DNA of 64,000 nt from Sphagnum magellanicum (taxonomy: Eukaryota; Streptophyta; Sphagnopsida; Sphagnales; Sphagnaceae): the NCBI GenBank assembly GCA_021904315.1, contig CM038918.1:10617349-10681348 (forward strand), given 5' to 3'. A model generated the notes under the pieces. The model made no database searches. It was not told the origin of the DNA and was given only the letters and a program-made list of their open reading frames with translations. Shown one piece after another: positions 12,790 to 22,800 of this stretch. The translations under genes were made by a program, and so were the position numbers. How positions within the stretch are numbered: position 1 is the first letter of the stretch; each line of letters opens with the position of its first letter.

Positions 12790-13004
12790 AAATAAACCTT
12801 GACATAGAATGTAATTTTTTAATGAATAATGAAATTTGGATTTTGTTGGATCAACCACTTCATTAGTTTGTGGTGATTTCTAAATGGATTTTTCAGCAAT
12901 ACAATGTAGATGGCATTCTTGCTTAATACAAGGTTTAGTTGGTGGCATGTGGTTTCACCCCAAAACTTGACATTGATTCCAAGGAATTTTTTTCCCGAGT
13001 CCAA
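12790..13004 (+). pseudogene. N-terminal part of copia reverse transcriptase
   Basis: The translation contains NEIWILLDQP, VVISKWIFQQYNVDG and LVACGFTPKLDIDSKEFFSRV, interrupted by stops. These match the usual copia blocks NTWELVDLP, KWVFKTKxNADG and LVAKGFTQxxGIDYxETFSPV. The match stops abruptly at FSRVQ, where the nested insertion begins, and resumes at about 15266. Confidence 0.85.
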
Positions 13005-13432
13005 ATTCTTTAAGGTGTATCATTAAGGACAAAAAAGACCTAGCCCTTAACAAAGTCTTTTAAAATTTTTATATTAGCCTGTAAACCCATTTTGTAAGCA
13101 AAATGATCAAATAAGTGCATACCTTTTTGTCCCACATCTTAAATAAAGAGACCGGTCTTTCATTTTGGCCCTGATGATGATCGGCTTTGATTTTTTTTCT
13201 CAAGTTGTACATGGTTTCTTTGTCACATTGTGTGGGTGAGGAAAAGGGCGAAGGGCCCCCCTTGAATGTTGGCTTCACTGCTGTTCGTCACGGCTAGAGC
13301 AAAATGATCAGAAGAAAGGATTGTGTGCAACTGTAGTTTGATGTGTAACTTGATGTAATTACACAATTACTTAGGTAATTGTTTAAAAGGGTAAGTTGAG
13401 TGGTAGGATTCCATAATTTGGTCATGGTGCCT

Positions 13433-13715
13433 CATGTGATATTATTTCCTTGTGATTAATTGTGGAATCACATGTGCACCATGTGATATTGTTCCTTTGT
13501 GATTAATTGTGGAATCACATGGGGAATCATGTGATATTGTTTCCTTGTGATTAATTGTGGAATCACATGTGCACCATGTGATTATGTTTCCTTGTGATTA
13601 ATTGTGAAATCACATGTGCACCATGTGATTATGTTTCCTTGTGATTAATTGTGGAATCACATGGGAGACCATGTGATTTTGTTTCTTTTTGATTATTTGG
13701 AGAACCATGTGGTGG
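13433..13715 (+). repeat. 47-bp tandem repeat of self-complementary units
   Basis: Six units start CATGTGAT at 13433, 13480, 13528, 13575, 13622 and 13670, so spacing is 47-48 bp. Each unit ends ATCACATG, the reverse complement of its own start, with TTGTGATTAATTGTGG in the middle. Every unit can therefore fold into a hairpin. The last copy is degenerate. Confidence 0.92.
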
Positions 13716-14097
13716 ATAAGCTTTAGGAAGTTTCTTGACTAGTTTCCTTTTGGTTAGTATATAAGGGGGTGTTTGTGACCTTGAAAAACACCTTCACTTA
13801 TACAAAGTTATTGTATGAATGCAAAGTTTGTGAGAATTGAAATTTTGGTTTTGAAAGGCATTTGGTTTTGAATGGTTTTAGTGTTGTTTGTGTTTAGATC
13901 ATGGTAGGAGAAAGGTGAGGCTTGCATAGACAATAGAAACGTGATAGAATAATTTTGCAACCAAAAACATAGATTTCATAGTTATGTAGTAATCATACAT
14001 AATTTCAGTTCCAAATTTATTCGTGTTGTACACAACCTCCTAATTGAATAAATAATAAGTACCCCAGTTTATAATGGGGGTATTAGTCAAGGTTGAA

Positions 14098-14974
14098 AAC
14101 GGTGCCAAAAAGTTTTGGGAATAGAAATTTCATGCAGCCAATGGGAAGGCTCAACCTGCATTCAAGGTGTCTTGTTTTTTTATTTTAAGTTTTGAGGGGG
14201 AAAGGGGGGGGGGGAAGAGGAAGATTTTTTTCATTTTCCCTTTGTTCCAACAGGTTCCTAATGTGTTCCCCATGGGTTTTCTTTTAAGTTTTGGGGGGGA
14301 GGGGGGAGGGTGAAGGGAAAAAGGAAGATTTTTTTCATTTTTCTTTTGTTCCAACAGGTTTTCAATGTGTTCCCCATGGGTGTTCCCAATCGCACCTTGT
14401 TTTAATCCCATATGTTTTGCTCAAAATCTTCCCCTTCTTACATATATCGATGGGCCAAAGGGGAGGCACTCCATTTGTCCATACAATTTTCAATTTTTGT
14501 GAGCCTTCATAGTTTCAATTTTTTTTTGCTGGGGCCAATCAAATTCAATAAAAAAAAAGTTGACTTGTGAGGGGTAAAGGTCAAGCAAAAAACGGTGATA
14601 AATTTTTTTGAGAGGAGAAATTTCATGCAGCCAATGGGAAGGCCCAAGCACACACTGAATGTGCCTTGCATTTTTTCCTTTTAAGTTTTGAGGGCGGGGG
14701 ATTTAGAAGGGGATATTTTTTAGTTTTCCTTGGTTCTCATTATGTTGACCATCCCACCATCCGCTCACTTTGGCTGGCCAAAAATGGTGATAAACTTTTT
14801 TGGGAGGATAAATTTCATGCAGCCGATGGGAAGGCCCAAACACACATTGAATGTGCCTTGCATTTTTTCCTTTTAAGTTTGGGGGGTGGGGGATTTAGAG
14901 GAGGATATTTTTCAGTTTTCCTTGGCTCCCACTATGTTGACCATCCCACCATCTGCTCACTTTGGTTGGGGCCT
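14098..14974 (+). repeat. Duplicated G-rich segments (192 bp and 104 bp)
   Basis: Two adjacent 192-bp copies (14591-14782 and 14783-14974) share TTCATGCAGCC, GGGAAGGCCCAA, TGTGCCTTGCATTTTTTCC and CCATCCCACCATC. A partial older copy starts at about 14098. Inside it a 104-bp duplication has TTCCAACAGGTT at 14245 and 14349. Long G runs occur on the plus strand in every copy. Confidence 0.85.
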
Positions 14975-15265
14975 CAAGGGAAAGGGTGGGTGGGGGGGAG
15001 GGGGCTCCAACCAATCATGAATTACCGCATCAAGACACCGACACCCATTTCTTTATAGTAGTAGATTTTGATTCACATCAATATTAATGAGTCAAAATGT
15101 GTCAATTTTTCTTATAAATATCATATTTTAAACCATTACAATTCTAGATTCCATCAATCTCATTCATTTAATGTTTTTACATGGTTAAATAAGATTATAT
15201 AAAATAATATGAAAATAGTGACATTATCACAATATTTTGGTACTTTAAATTTTTTTTGAACCCCC

Positions 15266-16160
15266 CTTGTCACAATGACATCATTTAATGTGCTCATCTT
15301 CATTGTTGTTGCCATTTATAATTACCATATTCGTCAAATGGACATTCATTACTATTGCATTTTTATGTGGTCATTTGAAGGAAGAAATTTATTTTGAACA
15401 ACTAGAAAGTTACATCTCACCACATGATGAATTTAAAGTATGTTGGTTGCTCAAGTCACTTTATGGGCTCAAGCAAGCCCTTCATGTGTGGTATGCCCCC
15501 TTCAATGCTCATCTTTTGAACATTAGATATATTCAATGTTTCTCTTACACAAATTTTTATATTGTATGCACTCGCATATTTTTTATTATCATTGGGATAT
15601 ATGTCGACAATCTTGTTATTGTTTCAAACAATTTATCATACTTGAAGGATTCTAAAACTCTTTTGGCACAAGAGTTTACTATGACCAAAAATGTCAACAT
15701 TGAATATTGTTTGGGTATTCAAATCGAACATGATTGAACTTGCAAAATCCTTTTTCTTTTGCAAGAGAAATATATTTATGATATTTTGCATAAGTTTCAC
15801 ATGGAAACTTGTAAACCCATTGCCATTCTACTGAGTCGAAATATATTGTTGTTGATCTTAAGGAAGCTTTCTGGTTATGACAATTATTTAAGAACTTGGG
15901 TTTTGTTTGAGATGGTCCAACATGGCTTCGCTGTGATAATCGATCTTTGCATAAAACTCATTCAAAATTCTTGTTTTCACGATCGATGCAAGCACATTGA
16001 ATTACAATTTCACTTCTTACAAGAAAAAGTTTGATCTTTAAAAATTGAAACTTCATTTCACATCAACTGAAACCAGTGGGCTGATATTTATTACAAAATC
16101 TTTACCCATGCTCAAGCGTGTACTTTGCTCTAAAGCATTGGGGATTACTTAGACACACGT
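15266..16160 (+). pseudogene. C-terminal copia RT and RNase H remnant
   Basis: Translation gives QMDIH, then after a frameshift AFLCGHLKEEIYFEQ, LLKSLYGLKQALHVWY and IGIYVDNLVIVSN, then LGIQIEHD and QEKYIYDILHKFHMETCKP. These follow the order of copia RT. The catalytic YVDD box is YVDN here. Further on, ITKSLPMLKRVLCSK near 16100 resembles the end of RNase H. Several stops and shifts separate the blocks. Confidence 0.9.
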
Positions 16161-16207
16161 GCAGATGAAAGGGCCATGGTCATTGATTTTAGCTTTACAA
16201 ATTTGCT

Positions 16208-16265
16208 AAAGGGAGAATGTTGGCAGAATGTTAGCAACTCTTACTTTAAGTTATGAATTAACAAT
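16208..16265 (+). repeat. Polypurine tract and truncated 3' LTR
   Basis: AAAGGGAGAA at 16208-16217 is followed at once by TGTTGGCAGAATGTTAGCAA, matching the start of the 5' LTR. Similarity is lost after about 48 bp. The rest of the LTR is missing, and a different dispersed repeat begins at about 16305. Confidence 0.82.
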
Positions 16266-16304
16266 TACTTTGAAATGACTTTTCCTCCAATCAAAGCTTT
16301 ATAG

Positions 16305-16625
16305 GGTTTGCCTTGGTAGGCAAGGATATTGTGTTTAGATTCAGTATAGAGTATATAGTAGCTGAAGGGATTTTGGCCCCTAGGTAATAAATAGTAGGTC
16401 TATTTTTATATGAGGGATTTTGAAAGATGATAGTTTTTTGGCTTGTGTTGAAACTTGAGATTAGTTATAGAGTTCTAATATCTTGAAGGATTTTGGTTTT
16501 TGTTAGAGGATTTTTGGAAGATTATAATTTTTGTGTGGTTGAAATATTTGAGTTTCCATAATTCTTCTTTTGCCTTAAGATACTTTTAAATGTAAATGGC
16601 AAGGCCATAGTGTGACACACCCCCC
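16305..16625 (+). repeat. Dispersed ~320-bp repeat, copy A
   Basis: Nearly colinear with copies at 37681-38003 (+) and 39315-39625 (-). Shared words include GCAAGGATATTGTGTTTAGATT, TATTTTTATATGAGG, GGCTTGTGTTGAA and TTCTTCTTTTGCCTTAAGAT. It starts at a short palindrome (TTGCC TTGGTA GGCAA) and ends near a GTGTGACACAC palindrome. No coding. It could be a MITE, a TRIM or a solo LTR. It lies 45 bp upstream of the TATA box of the ARM-repeat gene. Confidence 0.88.
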
Positions 16626-16669
16626 TTGTTTGTTTTTTTTAATGATCATGGGCTTTTAAAGTTCTAGTG

Positions 16670-16677
16670 TATAAAGA
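16670..16677 (+). promoter_or_regulatory. Candidate TATA box of the ARM-repeat gene
   Basis: TATAAAGA lies 144 bp ahead of the preferred start codon, which leaves room for a transcription start near 16700 and a leader of about 110 bases. It is the only good TATA candidate between copy A of the dispersed repeat and exon 1. Confidence 0.5.
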
Positions 16678-16813
16678 GGGCCTCTGGCTCCAAACAATCA
16701 TTCTTTTCTTAGCTTTCCAAACTGTAGGCTGCAAAAATTAGAACAGTTTAAACCTAAACCTTAATTGTGCGTGAATACAATTGAAAGGTTTAGAAAGGAA
16801 GAAAGAAAAAAAA

Positions 16814-19800
16814 ATGCTTCAAGAAGAAGGTGATGATGATGATTCTGCGGCTCGCATGATGTTGTGGGAAACGAACAACAGAAGAGCTGCTGCACTCCCA
16901 CCTCTTGGCCGCGTCTTAGCTACAATCTTTGCAGCAGAATATCGAGAAGTTGAAAAGAATTTGGTCTCGGACAGTGCACGAACAAAGCAAGGTAAAAACC
17001 CTAAACCTTTTCTTTTTTTCCTCAATTCCCATGAGTTGCACATCACTCTGTGGCAACCAATCTTTTTTTCATTGCCTTAAAAACCCTAAACCCTTTCTTT
17101 GTTCTCAGTGCATATGAGTGTACATCACTCTGTGGCAACCGATCTTTTTTCATTGCCTTAAAACCCTAAACTGTTTCTTTGTTTTCGATGCATATGAGTG
17201 CACATCACTCTGTGGCAACCAATATTTTTTTCATTGCCTTAAAACCCTAAACCCTTTCTTTGCTTTCAATGCATATGAGTGCACATCACTCTGTGGCAAA
17301 CAATATTTTGTTCATTGCCTTAAAACCCTAAACCCTTTCTTTGTTTTCAATGCATATGAATGTACATCACCATGTGGCAACCAATCTTTTTTCATTGCCT
17401 TAAAACCCTAAACCCTTTCTTTGTTTTCAATGCATATAAGTGCACATCACTCTCTGGCAATCAATGTTTTTTCATTGCTGTAAAGCCCTAAACCCTTTCT
17501 TTGTTTTCAATGCATAAGAGTGCACATCACTCTGTGGCAACCGATAGTTTTTCCATTGTCTTTGATGCTGCTGTATGACAGAAATGCTCAAATCTGTGTT
17601 TGAATTATTAGGGTCAGTGGGGCGAGCTGTAACATCACTCCTTCAGCATGTGGATAAAGGATTGCAAAGTGGATCATCATTGGATGAGATCCACATTCCT
17701 TTGCTTGAGCATGTAAGGACTACAGCAAACACTTGTTGGTTGCCATTGCGTTGGTTGATAGATCTTCGAAACTAGTTTTGTTGCAGAAATTTTCAACTCC
17801 ATTGGGCCTACTAATGTGTGAGTGGATGAACAATGAGCATTATCCTAAGTCTACCTTGTTCATTCACTGCTTTTCTCATGAAGATATATTTGACATTTGT
17901 GTCAATTCCCATACTCATTCTCATGCTCCCCACTCACTAACTACTTTAGGCTTAGGTGGGTAGCTCGAAAGGATCCCATCTAGTGACTTTCCAAGTTGGA
18001 TTGTCTAACTGGTGCAGGCTGTGAAGTCAAAAGACCATGGCAACCGCAGGAAAGTTGTTGCTCTCATGCAATGGCTGTTGAAGGCAAGTGAATTTCGGAA
18101 ATCTCTAGGAGATAGCTTGGCAGCCATAATAGGAGCTTCACAATGGGATAACCGGGTCAAACTTGGTTGGTGTGTCGTGGTTCGTGAGCTAGTGGAGCTG
18201 GGCTCTCTCCTGTATGATGTTTCTCCAGCTTCTTCAGGTATATATTGCCTGGTCATCATCTTCATGATTAGTTCTTCTTACTCTGCTCTGTAATTTTTCA
18301 TCTCACTTATGGATTTTGGTTTGCATGTCCAGGACAGATAGACAAAGGGCTCTTTCAGCTTTCACCCTACTTTATGAGCTTTGTGGCTTGTGTGCCTCTT
18401 CTCGTGCAGATTGTTTCCAATGCAAGGTAAGCCTTTTGTCAGCCTTATGTCAAAGAATTTGATGTCTCTGCATTCAATCCTTTCTCTAATCATCTGCACT
18501 TGGAAGCATGTCTGCTCCAGTAGTGCCAGCAATGTATCTCCAAGGTAGACGGTTGAGGGTGGTCTTCTGGTGTCAGGTTTATGGTCTATGTTGGAATCAG
18601 GGTGCCTACAACAGATTCCATCTGAACCTGAAAGCAAGTAGTGGCTACTGGAATTAGCAATGTATGTTTACTCCAAGTAGTATTGCAACCATTTGGGTAG
18701 ACAAAAACCTGGAGGATGTTCATTTCTTTCCTGATGAAGGCATTATATAAGATGGCAGTGTGAAGGAGGAAGGGAAGCAGAGGGCACCAACACGCCTTAC
18801 AATTGCTGCGGCGGATTGCAGTATAGTGATTACAAGACAGCTAGCAACAGGACCATCTTCACAATTTAACTTGACAGGGAAACCAAAAGAACCAAAAGTT
18901 GAAATCCAACCACAAAAGAAGGTCCTTATCACACCTGCCAGTTCCAGATCCTTAGACTCAAGATCTGCAAGGGATGGTGTCAGCCATTTGAGTGAGGATG
19001 ACAATATCACAAGCACATCAGGCATCTATTCTGAATTCACTCTCCCTGTCCTCTACTCCCTTCTTTGCAACAAGGTGATATCTTATGAGTACTATTGCTC
19101 TGTTTCTGTAATGGGAATTGCTTATGTTCTCAAGTTTACTGCAGGTAGTGTGCCACAGGCTGTCTCCAAGGATTATGTGGAACAAATGCTCTGGGACATC
19201 TTGGATGATGTCATCCTCCTTGTCACAGAGCTTCATGAGGTGATTCATCTTGCTTTTGTGGTGGTTTTCTTGTATGCTATCTGCAAGGATGGTAGTGTAA
19301 GCATATACTGTTTCAGGTGTGGAGTGCTATTTCACCATATTCTATTTCAGGTATACTAGTTCGTCTTCAGGTTCTCATGAAGTCAGTTGGGAGGGATGGC
19401 ACCTAGTCACTGTCATCCATGAAGGCAGTGGTCTGACACTTCATGAGTGAGGCTCACAAGGCTATGACCACACTCTTTCTTGTTATGTTTGTGTTGGTAT
19501 TGCTGGAACTGATACAGTGATTACCTTCAAGTTGTTATTTGGAGTTTCCTCTGCAATCTTGTGGATATATGTCAGGTGCCAAGTGTAGTACACATAAGCC
19601 TCAGCACACTGCTTCACCATTATTCATATCTAGAGCTCTCAATGGCATTTACACCCATGCAAGATTCATCTTCCTGTCCTTTCTGGAACGTTCTATGCAG
19701 TGGAATCGCAGAGGACGGCTGTTGCATGCTCAAGGGCTCCAGCAAGTTCAAAAACGATTGCAAGTCTTGGCGAAATTTCGAGACTCCTTGCAGTCACAGG

Positions 19801-22800
19801 GTGCAGGTAATCTAATTGATGTATTTGTGTGGAACCCCAGGAGCCAATTCTTGTATTTGTATTTACTCCACTGACTAACCAAAGGCTATTTGTGGTACAA
19901 GATGACAAGTGTGTCTGAGACCTTCCAAAGGCTATTTGCAGTAAAAGATGACTGCTGTCAATGTATGTGACTGTTGTTCTAACTGCTCTGCAATTTTTTC
20001 TGTGTTTTCCTACAGTGGGTTCTCCTCTTTTTCTTTGTTCCTTGTAACCTTATTGTTGGGTCATCTGTTGGTTCAGTTTCGCTTAAAATGTAAGTATGGG
20101 AAATTCTCAACACTTATGAAGATATTAAATGAAGCAAAGGTAGATAAGCAAGTTATCCAGGGTGATATTTCAGTTATGCACTTGTGGATTACAGTGTCTA
20201 AGTCAGGTTTGCTCTGTAATGGACAGGGGAAGCTGACATGGCTGTGGGAGTGGCTGTAATGGCGGCATGCTGGCGACACTATAGTGGCTTGATACTGCTG
20301 GAAGATTATACTCTTTCATCTCACCCACAGTCTGCTATTGAACACTGGCTTGGAGCCTTGCAGGTAAGTTTGCTAGAGGATGTAATATAATGATTCAAAG
20401 GCCTCAGAAGTTCTGAATGTATGGGTCCAGGCAGCATCCATGCAAGAGAATCTAATCTTTGCATTTGCTTTGACAGCACTGGACACAGGAAGCTCAGGAG
20501 TCTGCACTAACAGACTCAAGGAGAGCAGATGAAATGCGGGGCTATGCATTGACCTGCCTTGCATTGGTAATAGGGCGTCTTGAACCTCAACGTCTGGAAA
20601 CCATTCTGGAGGCATTTGAGGGACCTCTCTTTCAAGCCTTACTGAGTCAGGTACTTCCAGTTTTGGAGCACCAATGGTTCAGTATCCCTGTTCTATTGCA
20701 AGCAAGCCAGAAAGAGAATATATCCAGGCTGTGTGAGCACATCACTATATGTGACTACATGGAATACTTTCTGCTTCTCCTTTGATCAGGTGCGTGGAGG
20801 AGACGATGAGATTGTAGACCTTGCAGTGGCAGTCTTGCGAGCCCTGTTATTTCGACCCCCACCAGCCACATTGAAGGCAAATGTCACAGTGCCAAGTATT
20901 TCTTCAAGGATGGAAGAAGTAGTGCCCATGCTAATGGACATGCTAGACTCCAGAGATTCAGCAGCTCGGGCAGGGGTGCTTCTTGTTGCTGAGTTTTTTG
21001 CTTTGTATCCTCTCCATCTTGTCAGACCAAATAGAATGTTGTTGTCTTTTGCTCTGCAGTTGAACTCTTAGGCATTACCATGTGTCTCTTCTGGACAGAA
21101 GAAAGCAAAATGCTTTGTCTGCATTACAAATGTTGTAGATGTTACAAGGTTGTTGCAGTGTGTGAACAAGCGTGCAGTATAGGTTGTGTGAGCTGTTACT
21201 TTGACTTCAAGACAGGAACCCAGAATCATCAGAGCTGGAAAAGCTGTTTGCAAGGCTTGATTCAAATGAGACTGTGCAGCGAAGAAATGCACTTGATGTG
21301 TTGGCAGAGTTGCTATCTATCAGCACCAAAAATACAGACACAATTGATTCCACTTTAAGGTCTTCTACTGTATATCTTTCATCACTGCCAGATTGATATA
21401 TATTTTTTGACATTTATGTGGTGTTTGAATTGTGTGGAAAGTTAAGAGTTTATTCCTGGTGATTTTCTCACTGGTCATTGATACATACATGATTCGATGT
21501 ATGCATTGCAGTCATACCATTGCAAAACATTTATTTTCACGACTTGGTGATGAGGAGCTGATGAATCGGGTGGAAGCATCTTCTCTGTTTGCTAAGCTTG
21601 GTAATTAAGTTCAACTTCACACTATTCTGGGGCATTCCGTGCTCAAATATTCAACATTTTGTATTTTGAGCTGTTGGCCCCAGAATATTGTAGAAACTCT
21701 GTATGATGCATGGTTTCATCAAGAAGGGACACAGAGATTTTGCAGCCCAAACTTATAAATCAGTTACTGTGAGATATCTATAGGATAGTGCATTAGAGTG
21801 TGATGTGGTTGTTGTTGGGTTCACTAGTTTCATCCATTACACATGTCTATGTATGCAGATCCTGCATTCACATTGGCTACATTAGTGCGCCTAGTTTATT
21901 CAGCAGATATTCGACTCCGGTCAGCAGCAACCTTGGCTGTGGAAGCTGTGTTGAACGGCCATGCCAACCAGTGCCATACAGTTTTTGTGCTACTGGATTG
22001 CCTCCGGTGCGAGCTTCTCTCATTAGCCCAGTATCCAGTGTGATGAATGGGGCTTTGGTTGTCATGTGTTCCTCTGTACTGAATTTTAAATACCATGCAT
22101 TGATTGGTTTATCTCTTGCACTATACACTTGTATTCGAACTCAGTTTGTTATATGAGGTATTGGAAAGTTGAAGTCTCAAAGTTTAAAGTCAGCTTCTCC
22201 AAGGACCTGAGTACTGCCAGAATATAGCAATAGCGAGGTACCTTAGAATGCTGTACTTTAGACTTAGCTTTCATGTGTTCACTTGTGTAGTGACTTGGTG
22301 GAGGAGAAGAGTAGTGGTCCACAGATTGTGGACAAAGGCAAAGAAGCTGCTACAAAAGCAGGTAGGAGACTTTTGCTCCCACTCAGAATTTAGTTTGTTG
22401 CAGTAAGGTAAGGGAATGGAGATGCATTTGCATGTTTTGTCCTGGATGATATGGTTAATGTGTTTTTACATGCACATGTTGTTGCCTCTGCAGGAGCATC
22501 CTTGGATTTAGACAGGGTCTTGCGTGTTATACCAGCATGGGCTTCAAGGGTAAGACAAGCACTCAGTTGGATGAAACTGACTTTTATAAATTTCCATTTT
22601 CAGTTGCCTTGTTTGTAATCTAAGAACATTTCTCATGGAACAGGAAATTTTACTGAGTTCTTCAACATTTTGGGGACATTTTTGTGTCTTGCTTAAATCA
22701 GTAAGTGATGAGTTGTAACTGCTGAGTCATAAGCTGTGATTGAATGATGAAGCAGGTCCAAAATTGGGAGTCATTGATCAGGCCACTCTTAAATAAGATG

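Larger units (their letters stand above)
13005..15265. mobile_element. Nested insertion splitting the copia RT
   Basis: The RT homology breaks at about 13005 and resumes at about 15266 with only a few codons missing, so roughly 2.26 kb has been inserted. The insert has no recognisable protein. It contains a 47-bp hairpin repeat array, a TATATAAGGG promoter-like box near 13758, and duplicated G-rich segments. Exact ends and a target-site duplication could not be seen, so the element type is open: a non-autonomous LTR or other element is possible. Confidence 0.7.
9041..16265 (+). mobile_element. Decayed Ty1/copia LTR retrotransposon
   Basis: The element reads in order: 5' LTR, primer-binding site, gag zinc knuckle, protease tail, GAG-pre-integrase, integrase core, reverse transcriptase, RNase H tail, polypurine tract and truncated 3' LTR. 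Integrase before RT is diagnostic of Ty1/copia. All coding parts carry frameshifts and stops, and key residues are lost, so it is inactive. The span includes a nested insertion at about 13005-15265. The 3' LTR stops after some 48 bp, next to another dispersed repeat, so the original target-site duplication cannot be checked. Confidence 0.9.

Noticed and set aside
14291-15058. Frames of 73-130 codons with repeated HFFLLSLGGGGFR-like text.
   Set aside because: They translate the duplicated G-rich repeats in the nested insert and would be glycine-rich by composition alone.
17118-17411. A 97-codon open frame with 27-residue repeats.
   Set aside because: It is the translation of the 81-bp intronic minisatellite. 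The unit length happens to be near a multiple of three, and the frame lies inside intron 1.
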